Assembly (NCBI GenBank): GCA_005888735.1
Contig: VBBN01000029.1
Coordinates: forward strand, 78,564 to 126,675
Direction of reading: 5' to 3'
DNA: 48,112 nucleotides
Source of the DNA: Candidatus Bathyarchaeota archaeon
GTDB lineage: Archaea > Thermoproteota > Bathyarchaeia > 40CM-2-53-6
Each line of letters begins with the position of its first letter. The first letter of the stretch is position 1. Shown here one piece after another: positions 9,144-17,484 of this stretch. The position numbers and the translations under genes are program-made. The notes under the pieces were generated by a model. The model had not been told where the DNA came from. It ran no database searches and saw nothing but the letters and a program-made list of their open reading frames with translations.

Positions 9144-9150
9144 GTATAAA
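9144..9150 (+). promoter_or_regulatory. TATA box of the blue-copper protein gene
   Basis: GTATAAA lies about 29 bases before the GTG at 9176. Transcription would start at the start codon, giving a leaderless message. Confidence 0.55.
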
Positions 9151-9175
9151 GGTCCTATTATCATAGGAAGTTCTC

Positions 9176-10348
9176 GTGCTAGCAAATCGACGACTCTTCA
9201 AACCAATCATCCTATCATCTCTTCTCATCATCATAGGAATTCTAGGACTTACCTTCCCGCTACATTCTATCCAGGCAAGCACTGCCTCATTCGCCCTGTT
9301 CGGCAGTTTTTCCCCTCCTTCAGGTTGGGGTTCAACCTCAACCACAATAACCTCACCAGGACCGGCCCTTACCGTAATGGCCGGACAAATGGTGACTATG
9401 ACCCTCAATTCCGCTGACGTCCTTACTCACAATTGGGGCGTCGATTACAATGGAAATGGAGTCATCGACTCTGGAGAACCCCTTTCCAGCAACTTTGGCT
9501 CTGCTGGCACTACGTTCACATTCACTGCGACAACCGCTCAGCAAACTTACACGTATTGGTGCTTCATACACAAGGGAGCGATGCGTGGAAGTTTCATCGT
9601 CCAAGCCCCACCTCCTGACTTCTCGATTAGTGCTAGTCCAACAACGATTGGCCCTCTCAACTATGGGGCTCAGGGCACGTCGACAATTACCATTAGTCCC
9701 ATGAACGGGTTCGCTGGGACCGTAACACTTTCACCTTCTTCCTCCATGGGTCTCACTGCAATGCTTAGTTCGACCTCTATCATGGGAGGGTCAGGAACAT
9801 CGACACTAATGGTCAGCGCATCAACTGCCGGGACGTACAACCTTAACATAACGGGAACGAGCGGCGCGCTCACCCACAGCGTCAAGATAACGGTCTATGT
9901 TGGGGCTGACTTCACTCTCACGCCAGGCCAAACCTCGCTCAACATCAGCCAAGATTCTTCTTCGACTGATACCCTGACCCTGCAGAGTTTGAACGGTTTT
10001 TCTGGGACTGTCAGTCTTGCAGCCATCCTTCCCTCTGGCGGCCCGTCAGCGACACTGGACCCTCCAACCGTCACGTTGTCACCCGGCGCCTCCGGGCAGT
10101 CGACTGTTCATGTGTCAACATCTTCAGGGATTTACTCCTCCACGCCTCCTGGCACTTACACGCTCAACGTGACCGCCAAGAGTAGCACCGTCTCCCACTC
10201 TGCCACCCTCGCAATTACCGTAACCTCTGGAGCATCATCAGGAGCAGGAAACCTTCCAATCTCGGTCATAGCAGGGATTGTTGTCGCAATCGTGGCTGCG
10301 GTAGCTGTTGCGGTCCTCGCTATTCGACGGTCACGCCCCAAGAAATAG
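9176..10348 (+). CDS. Secreted, membrane-anchored blue-copper (cupredoxin) protein
   Basis: A 390-residue exported protein. Residues 8-35 form a signal segment. A plastocyanin-like domain covers about residues 38-142, with a full type 1 copper set: His85 in THNWG, then Cys129, His132 and Met136 in YWCFIHKGAM. A loop at residues 90-98 reads DYNGNGVID, matching the D-x-N-x-N-G-x-I-D calcium loop of EF-hand and dockerin proteins. Two beta-sandwich repeats follow (about 145-240 and 245-350), each with a GFxGTV motif, as in Ig-like surface repeats. A C-terminal membrane helix ends with RRSRPKK facing inward. The domain therefore faces outside, likely as a single-electron carrier at the envelope; its partner is unknown. 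GTG start with a well-placed TATA box. Confidence 0.87.
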   Translation: MLANRRLFKPIILSSLLIIIGILGLTFPLHSIQASTASFALFGSFSPPSGWGSTSTTITSPGPALTVMAGQMVTMTLNSADVLTHNWGVDYNGNGVIDSGEPLSSNFGSAGTTFTFTATTAQQTYTYWCFIHKGAMRGSFIVQAPPPDFSISASPTTIGPLNYGAQGTSTITISPMNGFAGTVTLSPSSSMGLTAMLSSTSIMGGSGTSTLMVSASTAGTYNLNITGTSGALTHSVKITVYVGADFTLTPGQTSLNISQDSSSTDTLTLQSLNGFSGTVSLAAILPSGGPSATLDPPTVTLSPGASGQSTVHVSTSSGIYSSTPPGTYTLNVTAKSSTVSHSATLAITVTSGASSGAGNLPISVIAGIVVAIVAAVAVAVLAIRRSRPKK

Positions 10349-10476
10349 AAATCCCACTGGCAGTCTAGTCGCGACCCTTTACGAGGCAGTTTTCGGGTCT
10401 CGCGTGGAGTCCCGGCTTTCGTTTTTCGAGTTACAACACACTGAAAGTCTCCGATGGCCCATGTGAACTTTCGACT

Positions 10477-10857
10477 TTGCCAGCCCGAAAGAAATCCTCC
10501 GGCAGGACACCAAGAAGTTCTCAATCAAAGAAGAAGGCTAAACCAAGAAAGAAGTCGGCTTCGGCACCCAGTCGCAAGCCGCAGGCCCCGAGAAGGCTCC
10601 GGCGTCTGAAAGGGTCTGAAGAGAACACGTTTGTGTACGAGTGCACTAGGACCGGATGTGGGTATCGTATCTGGCGAGACGATAGGGGGCAAGTAGGAGA
10701 GCTAAGGTTCGACCTGAAATGCCCAAAGTGTCACAACAGAGAGTTCAAGTGTCTTGGAAGAGGAGAGATACCCGAGACTTTCAATCTCCCCGAGACAACT
10801 GGTCTCGACTTGGACGCGATTAAGCCTACAGTTCTGGGCTCAACTGGCATAGACTAG
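10477..10857 (+). CDS. Zinc-ribbon protein with a basic N-terminal tail
   Basis: A 126-residue protein. Residues 1-45 are very rich in Lys, Arg, Ser and Pro, as in nucleic-acid-binding tails. A zinc-binding module follows: YECTRTGCGYRIW near residue 55 and CPKCHNREF near residue 82, giving a Cx4C...CPxC four-cysteine site. The last 35 residues are acidic and lack a motif. I do not recognise a named family; a role in nucleic-acid or ribosome-associated binding is inferred from charge and the zinc ribbon. The start is TTG at 10477, as nearby ATG and GTG codons are in other frames. Confidence 0.62.
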   Translation: MPARKKSSGRTPRSSQSKKKAKPRKKSASAPSRKPQAPRRLRRLKGSEENTFVYECTRTGCGYRIWRDDRGQVGELRFDLKCPKCHNREFKCLGRGEIPETFNLPETTGLDLDAIKPTVLGSTGID

Positions 10858-10899
10858 CCAAGGTATCGCGACAGACTAACTCTGACGCGACAGTTTGTT

Positions 10900-11256
10900 T
10901 CACGTTTTCTGTTTCTTTCGGCACTCTTCCAGCATCTCAACACCATGTCTTAGGTGGGGAATCACAATGGAGCCCCCGACGACCAATGCCACATTGAAGG
11001 CCTCGAAGAACTCTGCATCAGAGACCTTCTGTTCGACGCATTGAATTATGTGGTAGGTCACGCAGTCATCGCATCTGAGAACCATGCTGCTGACTAGTCC
11101 GAGCAGCTCTTTCGTTTTGCGAGGAAGTGCTCCGTCAGAGTAAACCTGCGTGTCGATGTTGAAGAAGCGTTTTGTCAGAAGGGTGCCTCGCCGAAGAATC
11201 TTCTCGTTCATCTTCTCACGGTACTCGTGAAACTCCCTCAGATGATTGTGCGCCAA
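10900..11256 (-). CDS. Carboxymuconolactone decarboxylase/AhpD-like protein
   Basis: A 118-residue all-helical protein of the CMD/AhpD superfamily. The redox motif CDDC followed by VTYHI (near residues 63-71) matches the CxxC...H active site of AhpD-type alkylhydroperoxidases. SDAEFFEAFNVALVVGGS is the usual second helix pair. It is probably a small peroxidase or disulfide-relay partner. A true decarboxylase is less likely because the CxxC is intact. Start TTG at 11256 with AAGGAG very close in front; ATG at 11211 is an alternative. It follows frdD on the same strand with about 50 bases between, so it could be read through from the frd operon. Confidence 0.8.
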   Translation of the reverse strand: MAHNHLREFHEYREKMNEKILRRGTLLTKRFFNIDTQVYSDGALPRKTKELLGLVSSMVLRCDDCVTYHIIQCVEQKVSDAEFFEAFNVALVVGGSIVIPHLRHGVEMLEECRKKQKT

Positions 11257-11303
11257 ACTCCTTGATTCCTCATTGTCGATTCAGTATTAGAGCTATTTTC
11301 GAC

Positions 11304-11708
11304 CTACTTTGACCAGGGCGGTGCTAATCCAGGGATGATGTTTGGGCTCAACAGCCAGAGATAGTAACCAAGTGCCAGAAGGCCGACAGCAATGATCGCA
11401 TAGCCCAGAGCTGTGATCTTCGCTTCCTGCTTCTTCAAGCCAAGCTCGGCGAGAGTCGCAGATAGTCTGAATATTCCGTGGAATAGAGAGCCCCCGACTG
11501 CGGCGAAAACGAATAGCGTCGAAACTGTCTGATTTATGACGAGTAGACGGGTAGGGTCTTTGCTCGTAACAGGCCAGAGTCCTAGGGGATAGGCAATGTT
11601 GTTGATATAGATTAGAATTGGTAGGAAGAACGCGGCGATAAACCCCCCCAGCGAGAACACGCCCCAGAGCAACGCGTGAAACCGGGCAACGGTGCTCATC
11701 TTGCTCAC
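11304..11708 (-). CDS. frdD: Fumarate reductase/succinate dehydrogenase anchor subunit D
   Basis: A 134-residue membrane protein with three transmembrane segments (about 12-38, 60-85 and 98-122). The segment WGVFSLGGFIAAFFLPILIY followed by AYPLGLWP closely parallels the start of E. coli FrdD (WGLFGAGG...PLGLFP), and GSLFHGIFRL sits where FrdD has its histidine-rich second helix. It anchors the FrdAB catalytic heads and helps form the quinone site. GTG start at 11708 overlaps the frdC stop by four bases (GTGA), so the two genes are translationally coupled. The resemblance is to the type D, haem-free class, not to haem-bearing SdhCD. Confidence 0.85.
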   Translation of the reverse strand: MSKMSTVARFHALLWGVFSLGGFIAAFFLPILIYINNIAYPLGLWPVTSKDPTRLLVINQTVSTLFVFAAVGGSLFHGIFRLSATLAELGLKKQEAKITALGYAIIAVGLLALGYYLWLLSPNIIPGLAPPWSK

Positions 11709-12115
11709 TTTCCGACGATGAAGAGCTGGAGTACAGCGAAGGAGATTATCACAAGAAATACTGTGTTAATTCCTAGGGCTAGAAGAGGGCTTGTTTTCTT
11801 CCGACCTATCTTGATGGGCTGGATTTTGCCTATCAAATAGAACCATGTCACGGAATGGAACAGAGTAAATCCCAGTGCTACGATACTGAATGAAATCATT
11901 GCAGGACTTCGGACAGTGTCGAGGTACTGACTGTAGGTTCCAGGGTTCGACGCGAGTCGATAGACTTGGTAGATGTAGATGAGGCTGAAGGCGGTAACGA
12001 AGAAACTGGTGAGTTCTCTTATCATGTAGACTGTGTAGTGCCGGTTGGCGAGCCACCATCCAGGTCCTAGATTCTTCCGGGGAATTTCCGGATAGTGGGT
12101 CTTTTTGGTCGACAA
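11705..12115 (-). CDS. frdC: Fumarate reductase/succinate dehydrogenase anchor subunit C
   Basis: A 136-residue membrane protein with three helices (about 30-52, 68-92 and 108-132). Near residue 20, WWLANRHYTVYMIRELTSFF parallels E. coli FrdC around its quinone-site glutamate (MLREGT): that glutamate is retained as IREL. FHSVTWFYL near residue 84 matches the FrdC LHTKTWFEL segment. Together with FrdD it should bind a low-potential quinone such as a menaquinone and pass electrons to or from FrdB. Start TTG at 12115 immediately follows the frdB stop (TAG-TTG), leaving no spacer. Confidence 0.86.
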   Translation of the reverse strand: MSTKKTHYPEIPRKNLGPGWWLANRHYTVYMIRELTSFFVTAFSLIYIYQVYRLASNPGTYSQYLDTVRSPAMISFSIVALGFTLFHSVTWFYLIGKIQPIKIGRKKTSPLLALGINTVFLVIISFAVLQLFIVGK

Positions 12116-12886
12116 CTATTCTCCTCCGCGTGGGAGGATCGCTTTCAATGTTTCAGGGCTGAGCATTGTTTTGGGAGCTTCCATTGCTCCTAGAATCTTG
12201 GTCTTCTGTATTGCAAGCATTGGGTCCACTCCCTTCGGACACACGACACTGCATTCGCCGATGAGGGTGCACTCCCAGACTCCTTCAAGATCGTGGACGA
12301 TAGGGAAGCGGGCCTTTTTCCCTTGGTCTCGTGAGTCCGCAATATACCTGTATGCTAAGGCTGTGGCCGCAGGGCCTAGGAAATCCTCGTTTAGGCCATA
12401 GATAGGGCAGGCCGCGTAGCATAGGAGACAGTTGATGCAAGAGGAGAACTGGGCGTAGCGGTCGAGTTCTTTTCCGCTTTGCTTGTACTCGCCCTCTTCA
12501 GGGGGCGATTGCTTGTCTCGGATTATCCACGGTTTGACCTTGAGCAGTTTCTCCATGAAGTCGTCAATGTTTACCACTAGATCTTTGATAACCGGGAAGT
12601 TCGCCAGCGGCTCTATGGTGAGGCTCTTTCCTTTGAATTCGTGAAGGAATGTTGCGCAGGTGAGTTTTGGAACGCCGTTTACGTTTGCTCCACAGCTACC
12701 GCAGACCCCCATTCTGCATGACCAACGATAGGCGAGAGTTCCATCTTGTTCCGCTTTCACTTGGTTCAACGCGTCGAGGACCACGGTGTCTTTGCGGTAG
12801 GGTACTTTGTATTCTTGGAAGTACGGTTTCTCGCTCTTCTCGGGTCTGTATCTAGCGACCCTGATTGTGGCCGTATCTGTTTCCAT
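12116..12886 (-). CDS. frdB: Fumarate reductase/succinate dehydrogenase iron-sulfur subunit
   Basis: A 256-residue electron-transfer subunit. The [2Fe-2S] cluster site is CRMGVCGSCG with a later LTC in the N-terminal half. The C-terminal half holds CINCLLCYAACP for the [4Fe-4S] cluster and CTLIGECSVVCPKGVDP completing the [3Fe-4S] site. The run GLNEDFLGPAATALAYRY followed by DSRDQGKK is strikingly like E. coli FrdB. Start taken as ATG at 12886, two bases past the frdA stop; a TTG-initiated extension of ten residues would run into frdA and adds nothing conserved. It carries electrons between the FAD of FrdA and the quinone in FrdCD. Confidence 0.94.
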   Translation of the reverse strand: METDTATIRVARYRPEKSEKPYFQEYKVPYRKDTVVLDALNQVKAEQDGTLAYRWSCRMGVCGSCGANVNGVPKLTCATFLHEFKGKSLTIEPLANFPVIKDLVVNIDDFMEKLLKVKPWIIRDKQSPPEEGEYKQSGKELDRYAQFSSCINCLLCYAACPIYGLNEDFLGPAATALAYRYIADSRDQGKKARFPIVHDLEGVWECTLIGECSVVCPKGVDPMLAIQKTKILGAMEAPKTMLSPETLKAILPRGGE

Positions 12887-12888
12887 GG

Positions 12889-14598
12889 TTAGTAGACACG
12901 CTCCTCCGGCTTCCAACGGGTAATCGTCACAGGGAGGTATTCCATTCTTGGCCCGTTAGGATTCCTGTACGCCAACGTGTGCTTGAGGAAGCTAGTGTCG
13001 TCCCGTTTGGGATAATCGATTCTTGAGTGGGCTCCCCTCGATTCCGTCCTTGCGCGTGCAGAATAGGTGATGGCTTCTGCGCAGTCTAGCATGAAATCTA
13101 GTTCTAGAGCTGAGACTAGGTCTGTGTTAAACACCCGGTCCTTGTCATCCACCGTTGAGTTTGTCATTCGTTTCTTCAGGTCCTCGATTATTCTGCAGCC
13201 TTCTCTGAGGCTGTTCTCGTCTCTGAAGATTCCTACGTGTTCCTCCATTCCCTTCTGCATGTCTATCCTGATTGTGGATGTCCGCTCTCCGTTTTCATGC
13301 TTGAGGAGTCCGTCGTAGATGCGAGTCTCCTCGGTCATCGCTAAGCCTTGGACGGGGTTGCCGAAGCTTGGTGTTGGTTGTTTCGCGACATAATCAGCCA
13401 CGGTTTCGCCGGCTACTGCTCCATATACGAGGCATTCAGTCAGGGAATTACTTCCTAGGCGGTTTGCTCCATTCATGCTTACGCAGGCGGCTTCCCCGGC
13501 CGCGTAGAGCCCGCCCAAACCGGTGAATCCTTCGATGTTGGTGTGAACTCCTCCCATCTGGTAGTGCTGGCCAGGCCTAACCGGAATGGGATCGTGAGCG
13601 GGGTCTATTCCTACATATTTCTCGGCAAGTTCCTTGACAAAGGGCAGTTTCTCCTCAATCTTCTTCTCGCCGAGATGCCTCAGGTCCAGCTCCACATAGC
13701 TTCCGTAACGGCCTTCGAAGCCTCGGCCTTCCTTAATCTCTGTCAGCTCCGACCTTGAGATGATGTCTCGGGGACCCAGCTCCATTTTTCCGGGAACATA
13801 GCGCTTCATGAAGCGCTCCCCGTCTTTGTTGATCAGGTAACCTCCCTCTCCCCTGGCTGCTTCCGTGATCAGGATTCCGGTATTGGGGAGTAGGGTAGGA
13901 TGGTACTGGACCATTTCCATGTCCTTCAACGGGACTCCGGCCCGGTAGGCGAGGGCCATTCCATCACCCGTCTTGATCCAGCCATTGGTTGTGAACTGGA
14001 AGACTCTTCCGCATCCACCGGTGGCGATGATAACAGCCTTGGCGAGGATGGTGAAGAGTTCGCCTGTTCTAATGTCGATGGCTGTTACTCCTTCAACCCT
14101 GTTTGCATTTGTGAGTAGTGAGGTGACGAACCATTCATCGTAACGGTGGATTCTGTCGTACTTGAGGCTGGTCTGGAAGAGGGTGTGAAGAAGGTGAAAA
14201 CCAATTTTGTCTGTGGCGAACAGTGTCCGTTTGACGCTCATGCCGCCGAAGGCTCGGACGCTGATTCGACCGTCGGGGTCCCTGCTAAACGGGCACCCCC
14301 AGTGTTCTAGCTGGACAGCTTCGTGGGGGGCCTGCTTCACGAAGTATTCAACTGAGTCTTGGTCGGCCAGGAAATCGCTTCCCTTGATCGTGTCATATGC
14401 GTGGGAGTCGAGGCTGTCGTATTCCCGGGTAACAGCTGCCATACCTCCCTCGGCGGAGACCGTGTGACTCCGCATAGGGTAGACTTTCGAGACGATAGCG
14501 ACACTCAGTTTTGGGCTGCGCTCGACAGCGGCGATGCCAGCTCTGAGCCCTGCGGCACCTCCGCCCACCACGAGAATGTCATGGGTGAGGTGTTCCAC
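12889..14598 (-). CDS. frdA: Fumarate reductase/succinate dehydrogenase flavoprotein
   Basis: A 569-residue catalytic subunit that interconverts succinate and fumarate on the cytoplasmic face of the membrane. The N-terminal dinucleotide-binding motif [12 protein letters not shown] is at residues 10-21. [14 protein letters not shown] near residue 44 contains the histidine that carries covalent [23 protein letters not shown] near residue 245 and [10 protein letters not shown] near 350 line the active site, and [12 protein letters not shown] near 383 is the conserved FAD-binding region. GTG start at 14598. It leads a four-gene operon, A-B-C-D, with no spacers above a few bases. The physiological direction, reductase or dehydrogenase, is not decided by sequence. 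Confidence 0.95.
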   Translation of the reverse strand: MEHLTHDILVVGGGAAGLRAGIAAVERSPKLSVAIVSKVYPMRSHTVSAEGGMAAVTREYDSLDSHAYDTIKGSDFLADQDSVEYFVKQAPHEAVQLEHWGCPFSRDPDGRISVRAFGGMSVKRTLFATDKIGFHLLHTLFQTSLKYDRIHRYDEWFVTSLLTNANRVEGVTAIDIRTGELFTILAKAVIIATGGCGRVFQFTTNGWIKTGDGMALAYRAGVPLKDMEMVQYHPTLLPNTGILITEAARGEGGYLINKDGERFMKRYVPGKMELGPRDIISRSELTEIKEGRGFEGRYGSYVELDLRHLGEKKIEEKLPFVKELAEKYVGIDPAHDPIPVRPGQHYQMGGVHTNIEGFTGLGGLYAAGEAACVSMNGANRLGSNSLTECLVYGAVAGETVADYVAKQPTPSFGNPVQGLAMTEETRIYDGLLKHENGERTSTIRIDMQKGMEEHVGIFRDENSLREGCRIIEDLKKRMTNSTVDDKDRVFNTDLVSALELDFMLDCAEAITYSARARTESRGAHSRIDYPKRDDTSFLKHTLAYRNPNGPRMEYLPVTITRWKPEERVY

Positions 14599-14647
14599 GG
14601 CCGCTCAGGTACGCTATAGCTAAGAGATGTGTTAATGAGTTGGACCG

Positions 14648-14659
14648 TATTTTAAATAG
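14648..14659 (-). promoter_or_regulatory. TATA box of the frdABCD operon
   Basis: On the minus strand this reads CTATTTAAAATA, a strong box A about 55 bases before the frdA GTG. The predicted transcript would have a leader of roughly 25-30 bases. Confidence 0.55.
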
Positions 14660-14765
14660 AGTCCGAAATTTTTGGTGCCACTGAGATGCTTTCAGCAGGC
14701 AGTCAACGAGTTCCTCTACATCGCGCTAGGACTTGAGCCGAGTCTCTTCTCTTGAGAAGCCTGTT

Positions 14766-16487
14766 TTATGGGAGTTTCGTTGCTTGGAAACCCGTACGGT
14801 CTAGTTTCAAGAGGACAGGAAATGTTGACCGCAGAGATCCTAGGAAGCGGGGTTCCAGAGTGTCTTGGTTTGCCAGAAAGATTGTTGTCACGCTGGGAAG
14901 GGCGACAAGTTCAGCGAGTTGTTTTACGCCAGAGTAGATTTGTTCCCATTGGTCGCCACGAACCAGCTCGGTAATACTGTCAAAGACAATGCAGGCGGGC
15001 ATGTCCTTGTTTGCCTCCAGAAAGTCTGATGCAATGGAGGTCACTAGGCCCAGTTCCCTGTCAGGAATCTGGACCTCGCCGTCGGGCAGCTCATCCGGTG
15101 CGGAGACTAGTGAGGAGGCTGCGACTACCTTGACCCTCTTTGTTCCTTTGATCGACCTGTAGAGTTTGCTCGACTTTGTTGTGAAGACTGCGCAGAGTTC
15201 TGCATTGGAGACTCCTTCTACTAGGAACCGTTGTATGACTTCTTCTATGTTCGCGTCTGTGTTGTACTCGAGCAGTATTGAGGAGCCTTGTAATACGGAA
15301 TGGCTGAGGTTTAGCATGTTGGCGAACGGGGCTTTCGGTGTTGATAGGTCGAGAAATTGAACACTTTGGTTGTCCCTCATGAATTCTGCGAGACTGGCTC
15401 TCGAAACCTTGCTGCTCTCTAGGAGGAAGAGCTCCGAGGTCTTCTGAATTGATTTGTTAGCGTCTATCGTCTGCGACAGGTTGGCGAAGTTGCCGTCGTC
15501 CAGTTCTGTTACGTACAGCGTGCCGGCGTCTCCAAGTCCAAGCTTCTTCGTCGTTTTCTCTTTTGTCTCGTTGTTCTCCAGTCCTGAGTCGCGGGTCACA
15601 ATTTTGCCCTGTCGCTCCCACTTCTGGAAGTTCGGGTCGGTTTGAAATGTCTCTGCAAGAAGAGGGCTCAAGTTTGAGCCTTTGATGATGATCCGGACGC
15701 CGGCTTCTATGAGCCTTTTGAAGGAGGCGGATAATAGAAAACTGGCCTTCTCACCGGTATCGTGGACTATGAGATATCTCTGACCCAGTTTCACAATTGT
15801 CTCTGGGACGAGGAGCGAGGACCATGTTTTGTTCGTGCCCGCGGGGCTAGTGACTGCCCTGGACATGAGGAAAAAGAAGACTGAGCCGGACACGAACGCG
15901 AGCTGCCAGGCAAACGGCAAGGAGACTCCTATGATGGAGGGGGATGTTCCTAGAGCGAAGAAAAAGAATGCGATCGATACGAAGGAGAGCCATGAAAAGA
16001 GAATCGTCGTGAGCATTTCCCTTGTTCCAGAGGCAGCCTTCTTCTTCGCCATCAGGAAAAGCCTCGTGGGATGAATGATTAGCATAGTCATGAGGACCAG
16101 TGTTGAGGGCAAGTAGAGAGGCGGGAAGAATACGTTCGTTATCAGCCAGACAAGAGTCGTAAGATTGTAGACATGGAACTCTACGTGGCGCACTGCCTTA
16201 GCCAAGACCTCTCTGATGCTTCGGGTCTCCGGGTAGTAGAGGTTGAAGCTGAGCGTTCCTATTGCACTAAACACTATGTAGAGGCTGGCGAATACTCCGT
16301 ACACGGCCCAGTCGAGGCCTTGGACCCGGAGGGTGTCGAAGAGGATCGAGGCGAGGAAGGCAATGTTGAGACGGGCGAGGCTGCCGGCTTTGAAGCCCGT
16401 CACAGGAACTTTTCTGCGGAAGAGTAGCCAGAGCCCTGCAACGGGTGGAATCACTGCTAACAGGTCTATGTAGACTGCCTCGTTCAT
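14766..16487 (-). CDS. Multi-TM membrane protein with cytoplasmic DUF835/RecA-like domain
   Basis: A 573-residue protein with two parts. Residues 1-215 hold about seven hydrophobic segments, arranged like the 7TM sensor modules of archaeal signalling proteins. Residues 235-340 form a soluble linker with basic and acidic stretches. The C-terminal region (about 345-573) looks like an archaeal DUF835-type RecA/KaiC-like fold: SSILLEYNTDANIEEVIQ, ELCAVFTTKSSKLY, then a Walker-B-like ACIVFDSITELV near residue 510 and TTIFLANQDTL. No Walker A motif is visible, so ATP hydrolysis is doubtful. It may be a membrane signal receptor. It stands alone with an ATG start; the exact domain name is a judgement from memory. 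Confidence 0.65.
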   Translation of the reverse strand: MNEAVYIDLLAVIPPVAGLWLLFRRKVPVTGFKAGSLARLNIAFLASILFDTLRVQGLDWAVYGVFASLYIVFSAIGTLSFNLYYPETRSIREVLAKAVRHVEFHVYNLTTLVWLITNVFFPPLYLPSTLVLMTMLIIHPTRLFLMAKKKAASGTREMLTTILFSWLSFVSIAFFFFALGTSPSIIGVSLPFAWQLAFVSGSVFFFLMSRAVTSPAGTNKTWSSLLVPETIVKLGQRYLIVHDTGEKASFLLSASFKRLIEAGVRIIIKGSNLSPLLAETFQTDPNFQKWERQGKIVTRDSGLENNETKEKTTKKLGLGDAGTLYVTELDDGNFANLSQTIDANKSIQKTSELFLLESSKVSRASLAEFMRDNQSVQFLDLSTPKAPFANMLNLSHSVLQGSSILLEYNTDANIEEVIQRFLVEGVSNAELCAVFTTKSSKLYRSIKGTKRVKVVAASSLVSAPDELPDGEVQIPDRELGLVTSIASDFLEANKDMPACIVFDSITELVRGDQWEQIYSGVKQLAELVALPSVTTIFLANQDTLEPRFLGSLRSTFPVLLKLDRTGFQATKLP

Positions 16488-16581
16488 CGAGGGTTTGACT
16501 CCTGCTCTGAGTACACTGGCTTGGCTGTGAGTCTGGAATGGCGGGTTTCAATATGACGTAACTGGACGGAGCGAAGGCTTG

Positions 16582-17040
16582 TTACTCGGACCCGGATTCG
16601 TCAGTGTCCCGGGTCTTGGCTAGTGTGTTCTTGAGCTTGCTGATCAGTTCCAGGTAGGCGTCCTCGGTGAGCCGTTTCCGGCGCCTATTGCCCGCCCAGA
16701 CTGGGCGTCCCCACATCGGGTCCGTGGTGTACCGTGGTATGAGGTGCCAATGGAGATGGGGCTGAGCGTTGCCAAGGAGTTCGTAGTTCATCCGGTCTGG
16801 CTTGAGGGCTTTGGCGAGTGTGTTGGCGAGGGTTGTCATGTCTCCGAGGAATCTGCGCTGGTCGCTTGGTGAGAGGCTCGTCAGGTGCTCCGCGTGCCAT
16901 TTGAGCGTGACGAAGGTGTAGCCGGGAAAGAGCTGGTCTGGGTTGAGCTTGGCGATGCTGGTCTTGGTCTCCCAGATTACGAGATTGGCTGGCTGGTGGA
17001 GGTTCTGACATATCCAGCAGTTCTCTTGCAACGTGTGCAT
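16582..17040 (-). CDS. HIT family nucleotide hydrolase/transferase
   Basis: A 152-residue histidine-triad protein. The catalytic triad is seen as HLHWHLIPR (H-x-H-x-H) near residue 97. The N-terminal CWIC pair at about residues 8-11 is typical of HIT proteins that carry a structural zinc. FPGYTFVTLKWHAEHL is the usual second strand. Family members remove AMP or similar groups from nucleotide conjugates. Whether this one is HINT- or Fhit-like cannot be said, though the loosely conserved middle fits the Ap4A hydrolase-like branch. ATG start at 17040. A gene-free region lies upstream. Confidence 0.9.
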   Translation of the reverse strand: MHTLQENCWICQNLHQPANLVIWETKTSIAKLNPDQLFPGYTFVTLKWHAEHLTSLSPSDQRRFLGDMTTLANTLAKALKPDRMNYELLGNAQPHLHWHLIPRYTTDPMWGRPVWAGNRRRKRLTEDAYLELISKLKNTLAKTRDTDESGSE

Positions 17041-17484
17041 CGGTGGGTCAGGGTTCTCGGAACGCGGTTAAACGGGTTACTCGCAAGGGGTCGCGATGTC
17101 GCCGACTGCATTGCTCAAACCGAGTCTTGTAGGACTGAAAGTGTTGTGTTGAAGCCGAGGTCTCGAGCTATCTACCGGTTCTGTGTCTCGAGAGTCCCAT
17201 GCGATAACAAGTTTTTCCGCGACGCTCTCGCTGCCGGGGTGAGATTTGGACTTGTCTCTTGACGATTAGCCCATTGTCGCTTGTCTGGCTATTGGCAACC
17301 CCCGCATAATCCCCTAGGGTTAGGCGTGGGATTGGGGTGATCCGAAATCGCGGGCTCCTTTCCCTCATTCTGGGTGATTTCTGCCCCGTCGCTGCGGAGA
17401 AGGCTTGAAACAGCCTTTCCGACAATCGCGCTGTCAGGCTTCAAGAGAGCTTAGAAGGCTGAGAGACGGTTAGCCAATCGCTAG
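17041..17484. other. Intergenic region, no gene recognised
   Basis: Between the divergent HIT and GNAT genes I see only short frames of arginine- and serine-rich composition without homologous look. A small inverted repeat AAGGCT/AGCCTT lies near 17401-17418. No tRNA, no clear TATA box and no repeat array were found. Confidence 0.5.

Noticed and set aside
8793-9149. A 118-codon plus-strand frame and two overlapping rivals
   Set aside because: Three mutually overlapping frames, no ribosome-binding site, no family resemblance; better read as non-coding with hairpins.
17168-17425. An 85-codon minus-strand frame in the HIT-GNAT gap
   Set aside because: Arg-rich, no motif, no promoter; typical chance frame in GC-rich sequence.
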